Below, piece by piece: positions 50,593 to 63,670 of a DNA stretch of 64,000 nucleotides. Made by a program: the position numbers and the translations under genes. The notes under the pieces are model-generated. The model was not told the origin of the DNA. It did not search any database and saw only the letters and a list, made by a program, of their open reading frames with translations. This DNA comes from Poecilobothrus nobilitatus (Eukaryota; Arthropoda; Insecta; Diptera; Dolichopodidae). Location: contig OX352772.1 of NCBI GenBank assembly GCA_947095535.1, forward strand, positions 115,490,031 to 115,554,030. Reading direction: 5' to 3'. Numbering within the stretch: position 1 is the stretch's first letter; each line of letters opens with the position of its first letter.

Positions 50593-52153
50593 TCATCACC
50601 TTGGTGCTACTCACGGCGATCAACTCCATTTTATTAAGGATTTCAGATGTATAAACCAAAAGGCTTGTTAAGGTAGAACGACTTTTTCTGAAGCCATGCT
50701 GTTGTTCATTTAATTTTGTGTTTATGATGGGTGTAATTTTGTACACGACCATTTTTTCGAACAACTTCGGAATAGTCGATAAAATAGCATATACCATGGT
50801 AGTTTTCGACGTGTGCTTTTTCCCCCTTTTTGTGAATGAGAATTAAATAAGACGATTTCCAAGCATATGGGAAAACACCTGAGGATAGTGATTTATTAAA
50901 AATGAGATGAAGTGGATAAGTCAAATAACTAATACTATTGTATAAAAAAGTCGGCGGGATTAAGTCAGGTTTTACACCTTTTTTAGTATCGATGTTAATG
51001 ATTGCTTCAAATATTTCAATTTCAGTAAGATGTAAATCCGTAATAATTGAATTTAAGTTATTTGTTCGATTTGAAGGATCAAAATTTATAGAAGATTCAT
51101 GTGGACGATAAACTTTTTGAAAACAAGCAGCAAAGAAATTACAGATTACATTAGGACAAGAAGAGGAAGTGTTGTCTTTCGACATTCAGTTTGGGTAGCC
51201 GTAACTTTTACGCTTAATATTTATATAGTCAAGAAAAATTTTTGGATCTGAAATTAATTTGTTGCCGATATCGGTGACATAATTATCGTATGCTAAGTTA
51301 GATTTTTGTTTGAATTCAAATGCAAGATCCTTGTGCATATTCAACAAATTGATATTAGACGCCTTTGAAAATTTGATTTTTTTGTACAATTTGTTGCGTT
51401 GGTTACGCAATGTCCTAAGTTCTCTATCGAGCCAAGGTTTAGTTGTCTTGTTTTTTTTTACGAATTTTGGCACAAAGGAGTTTATTATGTCAAAAATTTT
51501 CATATAGAAGATAGAGATTAATAAATCAATGTCCTGTTGTGCTAACAGGTCGTCCCAATTGATGACTGATAAAGCATTATTGATGCTATCATAATCAGAT
51601 TTAAAAAAATCATATACAAAATTATTATTGTACGATTTAGTGTAAAGTGGTATAGACGTGGCGATTTCGAAGATGACTGCGTTATGATGAGAGGTGTTAG
51701 TAAAAAGGTTTACTGCATCATCAGCGAGGTTTACCACTACGCTGTCATATGCATTTGAAAATACAAGATCTAACCACTTGTTGTTTTTATTGGGAAAACT
51801 GATAATTTGTTGTAAATCATTACCATTGAATGTACTAATAAGGTTGAAATCTATTTCGTCCTGATAGTTAATTGGTAGTAACAAATTGTTACAGTCATCG
51901 ACAATAAAAGAAAGAGAAGGAGGATTGAAATCCCCAAAAATAAAAATAGAATCATCCTTATTCATACTTGATAATATATTACGATTTAATATATCATAAA
52001 ATTCATTATATGAGGAATTGTCAGAATTCAGAAGGAAGTAAACTATTCCAAGGTATAAAAAGTATTTACCTAAGTTTACTTTAATAAATTGGTGGTCAAA
52101 AGAATTACAAATCCTAGTGGTTAAACCTATACTAGATAAATAATTTTTGACTG
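50593..52153 (-). pseudogene. LINE-C partial copy in unit B, first subunit
   Basis: Copy of 36,537-38,095. The endonuclease/linker frame is open at 51,965-51,186 and the RT fingers at 51,185-50,706. One extra base near 50,788 shifts the frame after NYHG. It ends abruptly at the unit edge. Confidence 0.85.
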
Positions 52154-52513
52154 CAAGTATTCATCTGACAAATTCAAAATAAATGCTGGTATCCCTCAAG
52201 GATCAGTTTTATCCCCACCCTCGTCTTAATATTTATCAATGACCTACTCTCATTAACCTCCAATCCGATCCACAGTTTCGCAGACGGCATAACCTTTGTG
52301 GCTTCCTATGAGTTTCGTAGCCGCTGTAACATTAATCACCAAATTAATACAACATCAAAAAATTTCACAATTAGTGAACTAAATAACGATTTAGCAAAAA
52401 TTCAAAATTGGGGTAAAGTTAACAGAGTTGATTTCAACATCAAAAAACGCAATGCTGTGTGATCTCGCGGAAAATTGCTAGAACTATTCTTAACCTACTA
52501 TTTCAGGGAGAAG
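52154..52513 (+). pseudogene. LINE-E RT fragment in unit B, first subunit
   Basis: Contains both the GIPQGSVLSP region and the FADD region, here with GGC for GAC (FADG). It breaks into LINE-C at about 52,514 exactly as at 38,370. It retains the roughly 100 bp missing from 38,096-38,369, so that loss is private to unit A. Confidence 0.8.
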
Positions 52514-53853
52514 TGCTTTGTCCCCCTTTTTGTGAATGGGAATTAAATAAGACGATTTCCAAGCATATGGGAAAACACCTGAGGATAGTGATTTATTAAA
52601 AATGAGATGAAGTGGATAAGTCAAATAACTGATACTATTGTATAAAAAAGTTGGCGGGATTAAGTCAGGTTTTACACCTTTTTTAGTATCGATGTTAATG
52701 ATTGCTTCAAATATTTCATTTTCAGTAAGATGTAAATCCGTAATAATTGAATTTGAGTTATTTGTTCGATTTGAAGGATCAAAATTTATAGAAGATTCAT
52801 GTGGACGATAAACTTTTTGAAAACAAGCAGCAAAGAAATTACAGATTACATTAGGACAAGAAGAGGAAGTGTTGTCTTTCGACATTCAGTTTGGGTAGCC
52901 GTAACTTTTACGCTTAATATTTATATAGTCAAGAAAAATTTTTGGATCTGAAATTAATATGTTGCCGATATCGGTGACATAATTATCGTATGCTAAGTTA
53001 GATTTTTGTTTGAATTCAATTGCAAGATCCTTGTGCATATTCAACAAATTGATATTAGACGCCTTTGAAAATTTGATTTTTTTGTACAATTTGTTGCGTT
53101 GGTTACGCAATGTCCTAAGTTCTCTATCGAGCCAAGGTTTAGTTGTCTTGTTTTTTTTTACGAATTTTGGCACAAAGGAGTTTATTATGTCAAAAATTTT
53201 CATATAGAAGATAGAGATTAATAAATCAATGTCCTGTTGTGCTAACAGGTCGTCCCAACTGATGACTGATAAAGCATTATTGATGCTATCATAATCAGCG
53301 TTAAAAAAATCATATATAAAATTATTATTGTACGATTTAGTGTAAAGTGGTATAGACGTGGCGATTTCGAAGATGACTGCGTTATGATGAGAGGTGTTAG
53401 TAAAACGGTTTACTGCATCATCAGCGAGGTTTACCACTACGCTGTCATATGCATTTGAAAATACAAGATCTAACCACTTGTTGTTTTTATTGGGAAAACT
53501 GATAATTTGTTGTAAATCATTACCATTGAATGTACTAATAAGGTTGAAATCTATTTCGTCCTGATAGTTAATTGGTAGTAACAAATTGTTACAGTCATCG
53601 ACAATAAAAGAAAGAGAAGGAGGATTGAAATCACCAAAAATAAAAATAGAACCATCCTTATTCATACTTGATAATATATTGCGATTTAATATATCATAAA
53701 ATTCATTATATGAGGAATTGTCAGAATTCAGAAGGAAGTAAACTATTTCAAGGTATAAAAAGTATTTACCTAAGTTTACTTTAATAAATTGGTGGTCAAA
53801 AGAATTACAAATCCTAGTGGTTAAACCTATACTAGATAAATAATTTTTGACTG
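52514..53853 (-). pseudogene. LINE-C partial copy in unit B, second subunit
   Basis: Copy of 38,370-39,704, without the 6-bp and 2-bp losses of that copy. Endonuclease/linker frame at 53,665-52,886 and RT fingers at 52,885-52,490. Confidence 0.85.
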
Positions 53854-55146
53854 CAAGTATTCATCTGACAAATTCAAAATAAATGCTGGTATCCCTCAAG
53901 GATCAGTTTTATCCCCACCCTCGTCTTAATATTTATCAATGACCTACTCTCATTAACCTCCAATCCGATCCACAGTTTCGCAGACGACATAACCCTTGTG
54001 GCTTCCTATGAGTTTCGTAGCCGCTGTAACATTAATCACCAAATTAATACAACATCAAAAAATTTCACAATTAGTGAACTAAATAACGATTTAGCAAAAA
54101 TTCAAAAATGGGGTAAAGTTAACAGAGTTGATTTCAACATCAAAAACACGCAATGCTGTCTGATCTCGCGGAAAATTGCTAGAACTATTCTTAACCTACT
54201 ATTTCAGGGGGAAGTTTTCAGCATTCAACAGATTTAAACATGCTGGGTATCGAGTTAAACCAAAAATTGACGTAATCAAATCACATTTTTATATAGCTAA
54301 AGATGCAGCTAAATATTTGCATTTTTTGTATTGCTGTAAAACTTACTTCTCCGCATCCGATCTTCTCAATATCTATAAAGCGTACATAAGGACGAAAATG
54401 GAGTACAATGCACACATTTGGGCTGTAGGCCCTCAAACAGCGCTGCGTTATCTAGATAATGTGAAAAACAGAGCTATTCGTCTTATCAACGACGCCAGTG
54501 TAACTTCAATTCTAATTCCGCTCAGCCATTGCCGTCTAGTTGAGTCACTGACCTTGTTTTATAGATATCTATAAAATATCGTACGGATTAACACCTGTTC
54601 CAAAGAAATGAAACAGTTATTGCCTCCACTCAAAGTTTTACAACGAGAAACAAGGAGTGCAATAGAAGCTCATCCCTACCATGTAGAGTTATCAAGATGG
54701 CGAAATACAGCTTATGAAAATTCGTTTGTCATGTGCACGTCTCTTTGTGGAACCATTTATCATCGCATGTGTTCCCTAAAATTGGTAATTCATATGTGTA
54801 CGATTTACTTAAATTTAAGAAGAACATTAACATCTTTCTTCAAAATATCCCTGCACATTTCCCTACCTATTCCGCATAATGCCAAATTTCCCAATTCCCA
54901 TTTCCCCAATTATCCTTGCCACATCCCTATCCCCAAAATCAAGCTGTACATTTGTATTAAAGGTTCCATCCTCAAGTTTGGTTTTGAAAGGGAGGTGGTT
55001 TTGGTTGGTTAAAGTGCAACACTACCCTGAAGAATCACGTGCAGTTCCTCTTGGTGACTTTCGAGTTTTCCACCAAGTCTCGTATTACAAAAAAAAAAAG
55101 TCAATAAGTAGTTGCAATAACCACGTGACCACAAAATTTTCTTGTC
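53854..55146 (+). pseudogene. LINE-E RT and C-terminal region in unit B
   Basis: Copy of 39,705-40,995 with the same frame changes: FADDITLVASYEF at about 53,980, MEYNAHIWAVG at about 54,400, and an EAHPYHVELSRWRN segment at about 54,665. Confidence 0.82.
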
Positions 55147-55421
55147 AAAAAAGTGGATAATAAAATAATTCATCCTGTACTAAAAAGACAAATAATTGAA
55201 AAAAAAACTATACATTTGAAATCAAAACATACTAAGATTCAAGTAAATTGAATATCATTTGTGTACCCGTATATACACACTATGTCAATTTCAGCTCTCT
55301 GTACAACCTAATACATTATACTTGTACTTGTACATCTTTTTGGTATTGTTTTTTTTCCGAATATGTTTGCCCTATACACAGTCGATGTGAATAAACTAAG
55401 AAAATAGGTTGTACGTACATT
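55147..55421 (+). repeat. Left inverted-repeat arm in unit B (its partner is deleted)
   Basis: Copy of 40,996-41,270. The matching right arm falls in the segment missing from unit B, so no inverted pair exists here. Confidence 0.8.
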
Positions 55422-55481
55422 TGTACCTACTTTTGCAAATAGACTTTATTGGTGTGGAAAAATGCATTAAAGTTAGTTAAA

Positions 55482-56904
55482 GGAAGAATACAGTTGCCTT
55501 TGTCAACTCTTAGATACCCGTACGAACCGTTGGTATGTTCATAGCCTGTCACTCTGCTTACAATATTATTTTTTTAATTTTTTAGTATTTTAAAATAATT
55601 TGGGTGAATTTTATAATTTGTAGAGCTATGGTTTGTATATAATATATTCAAACTATATGTTTAAACATTCTTCAAAACCTGATTCTAACCTTCCACATAA
55701 CGATTAGCAATCCAAAACTTTTCCAAATATGCTATAGTACCATTTAATACTAAGCGGGAAATGTATAATAATTTATACTATACATATGTATTATACATCA
55801 TTCATTCATCAGTGACTTATACGATATGTAAATAAATATGAGTTATATAAGTATATATACTAATATCATATAAATATAAATTCTTCAAGCAACCGTTTTA
55901 TTTTTTATTTTTTTTATTTTTTTTTTGTACTACGCATCATCCTCAACAATTTCAAATTATCAAATAAAAAAAAAATTCAAAAAAATCGTTAAAAAAATTT
56001 GTTAGAAAAATGAAGTGACACTTTCGTCTATTTTAAGGTAACCCTATATTATTATGAAAAGTTGTTAATAGAAATAAAAATATAATGTTAGAGCTTTAAT
56101 TTTTGTACATTACTTCAAAAAAATTTGAACAGATGTTCAAGTCAGAGATGTTTAAAAGTAAGGAATTTTTAGTTTTTGACACCATACAGCTCCGAAACGG
56201 AGGGCGCTACAAAAATATTTTCAGAAATGCCTCATACTTATTTTCAAAAAAACACAACTTCTCTCGCAATTTCAAGTTTCTAACTTAAATTGTTTGAAAG
56301 ATAGAAGGAGTCAAGGATTTCACAAAATTTGAGTTTCGCACAACGGTAAATTAAGACACCGTATGGCACAAATATATATTTATTATATATACATTTTTAA
56401 AGCTAATAAAAGCAGTAATCGTTTGGCGTTTTCAAATTGAAAATATATTTTATACAACTTGTGTTATAACAATTTCAATATAGAGCTTTTTCGAACTTTG
56501 ATTGGGCTGTAGCTTCGTAACGGGTGGGGCTACAGAAAAAAGTTGTTCCATAAAATTAATATTTTTGTGATATCTATCAGCGGTTAAAATTTCATGGCTC
56601 TATTTCAAAAAAAATTTGGGGGTCTAAAAGTTAGGTGTTCGAGAGGTACCCGAAGTTTTAGTCGGATCTCAACCAAAAAAAATAGTGAACCTACAAATTG
56701 CTGTAAGAATATTTTTTGTTAATTTTATGACTCTAGCTTTCTTAGTTTTTGAGTTATCTTGCTAACGGAAGGATGGACAAAGCTTAATCGACTTAGAATT
56801 TGATTCTGATCCGATCCGTACCTTTGAAGGTATATCTAGCTAGCTTATTTGTTATAAACGGAGGAGTAATTTTAATATACCCGATCCTTATCGTACGGGT
56901 ATAA
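55482..56904 (+). mobile_element. Element E1 in unit B
   Basis: Copy of 41,331-42,753 with the same ends. Small differences occur near 56,245 (run of A) and 56,595. Confidence 0.8.
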
Positions 56905-57568
56905 AGAGTGCACCTCAAATATGTAGCATGTTAATTTACATATATATTATAGAATTAATAAAAAGATGGAAGTTTGAGATTTTTATGTGACATGAATTGT
57001 TTAATAGTGAAATGAGAAATTCAAATTGTATATATGTATAAGAGAAAGAAAGGCAAAAAATATTCAAACGCTCCACACGCACATTTTAATATTTCAATCA
57101 AAAATTGTCTATTATAAGAGGTGTGCCACCCCCAGCATGTGACCGAATTTTATTTTACTAATCGAAAAAAAAAAACAAAATTTTAATTTTATTATTTAAA
57201 AATTATTGGGTCCGGAATCTGGATTAAGAATGCCACACAGTATTTAAAAAAACTTTTTTATTCGTCGGGCGCCCTAAAAGTTATAAATAGTGCTGAAAAA
57301 CTATACTACAAAAAAAATAGTATCGTTTCTTTCTAAAGATCCAGAGAACAAGGTAAATTTTATGATTATTTTAAATTAATTTCTGAGATTAGAATTATGT
57401 ATATTAAAATTTAGATCAATCTTCATCTGTCCTTTGGCACGAAACTTTAAGATCCAGTATTCCATCATTTAATTTTGAAGATAATTGTCTGTTATGTGCG
57501 CACGAGAGGAGAGACAGTTCATCTGAAGTTGACAAAAATATCTGGGATATTTGCTAAAAGTAGGTACA
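56905..57568. other. AT-rich spacer in unit B, no gene seen
   Basis: Copy of 42,754-43,416. Nothing coding is recognised. Confidence 0.6.
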
Positions 57569-58313
57569 ATAGGTTTCATTCAACTATACGCATACGACGC
57601 AGTCTTGAAATACAGTGAGAAAACATAAAAGATCTTAAAAGTGCTATTCAGGAAGACTTAAAAATAATAGAAGAATGGTTAAAACTCAATATAAAAAACT
57701 TCTTATTTCATAATAAGAATTATACGGTTACAAATTTAATTGTTAACTCAAAATCTTTAGAATGTGTTAAAGCTTTCAATTACTTAGTATTGTTAATCGA
57801 TAGCAAAGTGAAATGGAATAATCATATAGATCATATAATAAAAAAACTACTCTATATATTTTCGTCTTAAAAGGTCTACGTAAATTTCTGTCTTCTAAAG
57901 CTTTATACACAATTTATTTGTAGTACATTTTAACATATATTACATATCTTAATCCAATTTGGAGTAGAGCTCCTCAATTAGCACTTAATAGACTTAATGT
58001 AACACATAAAATGATCAATACTTACGTTTGAGTGTTATATGCAGACTTGAATTGCATATTACAACTTTCAAAGTACAAACAACCTTATTAAATACAAATT
58101 TATTCTAAATAGAATAATAGACATTCATATCCACAACACAAGAAATAAAGCCAATTACTATTTATCGCTGTTGAAAACAAACAATCAAAAAAATAATTGC
58201 CTTTACAACTGTCTAAAGATATATAATGAACTACCAAATGATCTTAAAATAATCAATAATATTTGCCTCTTCAAAAACGAGATCAAAAGGTTTTTATTAA
58301 ATAATATATAAAT
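57569..58313 (+). pseudogene. LINE-D RT fragment in unit B
   Basis: Copy of 43,417-44,160 with the same YAYD lesion and frame breaks. Confidence 0.75.
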
Positions 58314-58716
58314 TGTAAAACAAGATAAATTTAAAAACTCTGGGAAGTAGTCGTAAGAGAAATGGGTGTGTAAAGTTGTAAAAATGGATACATGAAAATT
58401 GAATAATTGCAATTCTTCATTAAAATTTTAAAGGTTTTAGTTTTCTTTTTCAAATTATAAATTTTGGTAAATATATGATTTCATAATACAGATTGCTTTT
58501 AACTTTAATATTTATTTAACGAGTTATATTTAATTTAGATTATTTTAGAAAGAGTTAGATTTAAAAAGTAAAATTTTTTTTTTGTACCTCTTTTAATTTA
58601 AATTTTCTTGTAACTTTAATTTTTTGTTAAATTTAATGTCTTTTTTTCTTTTGTGGCATGCAAAACAAAGTATAAGATCAGACAGCTTCGGCTAAGATCG
58701 TTAATATAAAAAAACG

Positions 58717-60396
58717 AGGAAGAATACAGTTGCCTTTGTCAACTCTTAGATACCCGTACGAACCGTTAGTATGTTCACAGCCTGTCACTCTGCTTACAAT
58801 AATATTTTTTTAATATTTTAGTATTTTAAAATAATTTGGGTGAATTTTATAATTTCTAGTACTATGGGTTGTACATATATTCAAACTATATGTTTATTTA
58901 TATGTACATTTTTCAAAAGCAGATTCTAACCTTCCACATAACGATTATCAATCCAAAACTTTTTCAAATATTCTATAGTACCATTTAATACTAAGCGGTA
59001 AATGTATATTAAATTTACTTAGTACGAAATAGTAAATATAATTTTAAATATTATATTATATTATATTTAAATATTCCATTGACAGAATAATTTCTTATAA
59101 GTACAATAAAATACATATATGTATGTAAATACGGCGCTATATAATATACATATATACTCTTATCATTCATTCACTAGTGACATATACGATATGTAAATAA
59201 TAATAAACATGATATTATATAAGTAGGTATGTATATATATCAATATCATATAAATAAAAATTCTTCAAGCAACCGTTATATTGTTTATTTATTTAAATTT
59301 TTTTGTACTACGCATTATTTCCTCAACAATTTCAAATTATCGAGTAAAACAAAATGCAAAAAATTTGTTGAAGAAATTTGAAAAAATCAAGTAACACTTT
59401 CGTCAATTATAAAGTAACCCTATATTATTAAAAAAAGTTGTTAACAGAAATAAGAGTATAATGTTGAAGCTTTAATTTTTGTGTATTACTTCAAAATAAT
59501 TTTAACAGGTGTTCAAGTTACAGGTGTTTCAAAATAGGAAATTTTCAGTTTTTGACCCCTTACAGCTCCTAAACGGGGAGTGATACAAAAAAAATTTCTG
59601 AAATGACTCATACTTATTTTCAAAGATCTAACTTCTGTCAAAATTTCAAGTTTGCAACTTAAACCGTTGAGAAGATAGAAGGGTTAAAGGATTTTGCAAA
59701 ATTTGATTATATATATATTATTGTATATAATATATATACAAATATATATTTATTGTATATAAACTTTTAAAGCTAATAAAAGTAGTAATCGTTTGGAGTT
59801 TTCAAAATTAAGATATACCTTATACAACTTGTTCTATAACAATTTAAATATAGAGCTTTTTTGAAATTTTGGGGAACTGTAGCTCCGTAACGGGCGGGGC
59901 TACAAAAAAAAGTTATTAAAAATAAAATTAATATTTTTATGAGATCTATCAGCAGTTAAAATTTCATAGCTCTATTTCAAAAAAAATGTGGGGATCTAAA
60001 AGTTAGGTGTTCGAGAGCTACCCTAAGTTTTGGTCCAAACTCAACCAAAAATATTTTTGTGATATCTATCAGCGGTTAAAATTTCATGGCTCTATTTCAA
60101 AAAAAATTTGGGGGTCTAAAAGTTAGGTGTTCGAGAGGTACCCGAAGTTTTAGTCGGATCTCAACCAAAAAAAATAGTGAACCTACAAATTGCTGTAAGA
60201 ATATTTTTTGTTAATTTTATGACTCTAGCTTTCTTAGTTTTTGAGTTATCTTGCTAACGGAAGGATGGACAAAGCTTAATCGACTTAGAATTTGATTCTG
60301 ATCCGATCCGTACCTTTGAAGGTATATCTAGCTAGCTTATTTGTTATAAACGGAGGAGTAATTTTAATATACCCGATCCTTATCGTACGGGTATAA
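58717..60396 (+). mobile_element. Chimeric E2/E1 element at the 3.49-kb duplication join
   Basis: Left of 60,050 it matches E2 (up to CCAAACTCAACCAAAA). From 60,051 it matches E1 from 56,559 (ATATTTTTGTGATATC). About 110 bp of element sequence is therefore present twice, once in E2 form and once in E1 form. It ends with the normal CGTACGGGTATAAA. Confidence 0.85.
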
Positions 60397-61061
60397 AGAG
60401 TGCACCTCAAATATGTAGCATGTTAATTTACATATATATTATAGAATTAATAAAAAGATGGAAGTTTGAGATTTTTATGTGACATGAATTGTTTAATAGT
60501 GAAATGAGAAATTCAAATTGTATATATGTATAAGAGAAAGAAAGGCAAAAAATATTCAAACGCTCCACACGCACATTTTAATATTTCAATCAAAAATTGT
60601 CTATTATAAGAGGTGTGCCACCCCCAGCATGTGACCGAATTTTATTTTACTAATCGAAAAAAAAAAACAAAATTTTAATTTTATTATTTAAAAATTATTG
60701 GGTCCGGAATCTGGATTAAGAATGCCACACAGTATTTAAAAAAAACTTTTTTATTCGTCGGGCGCCCTAAAAGTTATAAATAGTGCTGAAAAACTATACT
60801 ACAAAAAAAATAGTATCGTTTCTTTCTAAAGATCCAGAGAACAAGGTAAATTTTATGATTATTTTAAATTAATTTCTGAGATTAGAATTATGTATATTAA
60901 AATTTAGATCAATCTTCATCTGTCCTTTGGCACGAAACTTTAAGATCCAGTATTCCATCATTTAATTTTGAAGATAATTGTCTGTTATGTGCGCACGAGA
61001 GGAGAGACAGTTCATCTGAAGTTGACAAAAATATCTGGGATATTTGCTAAAAGTAGGTACA
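60397..61061. other. AT-rich spacer, third copy, no gene seen
   Basis: Copy of 56,905-57,568 through the local tandem duplication. Confidence 0.6.
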
Positions 61062-61806
61062 ATAGGTTTCATTCAACTATACGCATACGACGCAGTCTTG
61101 AAATACAGTGAGAAAACATAAAAGATCTTAAAAGTGCTATTCAGGAAGACTTAAAAATAATAGAAGAATGGTTAAAACTCAATATAAAAAACTTCTTATT
61201 TCATAATAAGAATTATACGGTTACAAATTTAATTGTTAACTCAAAATCTTTAGAATGTGTTAAAGCTTTCAATTACTTAGTATTGTTAATCGATAGCAAA
61301 GTGAAATGGAATAATCATATAGATCATATAATAAAAAAACTACTCTATATATTTTCGTCTTAAAAGGTCTACGTAAATTTCTGTCTTCTAAAGCTTTATA
61401 CACAATTTATTTGTAGTACATTTTAACATATATTACATATCTTAATCCAATTTGGAGTAGAGCTCCTCAATTAGCACTTAATAGACTTAATGTAACACAT
61501 AAAATGATCAATACTTACGTTTGAGTGTTATATGCAGACTTGAATTGCATATTACAACTTTCAAAGTACAAACAACCTTATTAAATACAAATTTATTCTA
61601 AATAGAATAATAGACATTCATATCCACAACACAAGAAATAAAGCCAATTACTATTTATCGCTGTTGAAAACAAACAATCAAAAAAATAATTGCCTTTACA
61701 ACTGTCTAAAGATATATAATGAACTACCAAATGATCTTAAAATAATCAATAATATTTGCCTCTTCAAAAACGAGATCAAAAGGTTTTTATTAAATAATAT
61801 ATAAAT
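61062..61806 (+). pseudogene. LINE-D RT fragment, third copy
   Basis: Copy of 57,569-58,313 at an offset of 3,493 bp, with the same lesions. Confidence 0.75.
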
Positions 61807-62209
61807 TGTAAAACAAGATAAATTTAAAAACTCTGGGAAGTAGTCGTAAGAGAAATGGGTGTGTAAAGTTGTAAAAATGGATACATGAAAATTGAATAAT
61901 TGCAATTCTTCATTAAAATTTTAAAGGTTTTAGTTTTCTTTTTCAAATTATAAATTTTGGTAAATATATGATTTCATAATACAGATTGCTTTTAACTTTA
62001 ATATTTATTTAACGAGTTATATTTAATTTAGATTATTTTAGAAAGAGTTAGATTTAAAAAGTAAAATTTTTTTTTGTACCTCTTTTAATTTAAATTTTCT
62101 TGTAACTTTAATTTTTTGTTAAATTTAATGTCTTTTTTTCTTTTGTGGCATGCAAAACAAAGTATAAGATCAGACAGCTTCGGCTAAGATCGTTAATATA
62201 AAAAAACGA

Positions 62210-63670
62210 GGAAGAATACAGTTGCCTTTGTCAACTCTTAGATACCCGTACGAACCGTTAGTATGTTCACAGCCTGTCACTCTGCTTACAATAATATTTT
62301 TTTAATATTTTAGTATTTTAAAATAATTTGGGTGAATTTTATAATTTCTAGTACTATGGGTTGTACATATATTCAAACTATATGTTTATTTATATGTACA
62401 TTTTTCAAAAGCAGATTCTAACCTTCCACATAACGATTATCAATCCAAAACTTTTTCAAATATTCTATAGTACCATTTAATACTAAGCGGTAAATGTATA
62501 TTAAATTTACTTAGTACGAAATAGTAAATATAATTTTAAATATTATATTATATTATATTTAAATATTCCATTGACAGAATAATTTCTTATAAGTACAATA
62601 AAATACATATATGTATGTAAATACGGCGCTATATAATATACATATATACTCTTATCATTCATTCACTAGTGACATATACGATATGTAAATAATAATAAAC
62701 ATGATATTATATAAGTAGGTATGTATATATATCAATATCATATAAATAAAAATTCTTCAAGCAACCGTTATATTGTTTATTTATTTAAATTTTTTTGTAC
62801 TACGCATTATTTCCTCAACAATTTCAAATTATCGAGTAAAACAAAATGCAAAAAATTTGTTGAAGAAATTTGAAAAAATCAAGTAACACTTTCGTCAATT
62901 ATAAAGTAACCCTATATTATTAAAAAAAGTTGTTAACAGAAATAAGAGTATAATGTTGAAGCTTTAATTTTTGTGTATTACTTCAAAATAATTTTAACAG
63001 GTGTTCAAGTTACAGGTGTTTCAAAATAGGAAATTTTCAGTTTTTGACCCCTTACAGCTCCTAAACGGGGAGTGATACAAAAAAAATTTCTGAAATGACT
63101 CATACTTATTTTCAAAGATCTAACTTCTGTCAAAATTTCAAGTTTGCAACTTAAACCGTTGAGAAGATAGAAGGGTTAAAGGATTTTGCAAAATTTGATT
63201 ATATATATATTATTGTATATAATATATATACAAATATATATTTATTGTATATAAACTTTTAAAGCTAATAAAAGTAGTAATCGTTTGGAGTTTTCAAAAT
63301 TAAGATATACCTTATACAACTTGTTCTATAACAATTTAAATATAGAGCTTTTTTGAACTTTTGGGGAACTGTAGCTCCGTAACGGGCGGGGCTACAAAAA
63401 AAAGTTATTAAAAATAAAATTAATATTTTTATGAGATCTATCAGCAGTTAAAATTTCATAGCTCTATTTCAAAAAAAATGTGGGGATCTAAAAGTTAGGT
63501 GTTCGAGAGCTACCCTAAGTTTTGGTCCAAACTCAACCAAAAAAAATAGGGAACCTACAAATTACTCCCAGAATATTTTGTGTAAATTTCAAGATTCTAG
63601 CTTTCTTAGTTTTTGAGTTAGCGTGCTGACGGACGGACGGACGAACGGACGGACATGGCTCAAACGTCTT
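62210..63670 (+). mobile_element. Element E2, truncated copy
   Basis: Copy of 44,565-46,025. The right roughly 118 bp, including the CGTACGGGTATAAA end, are missing. It breaks after GGCTCAAACGTCTT into LINE-D 3' sequence. Confidence 0.82.
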
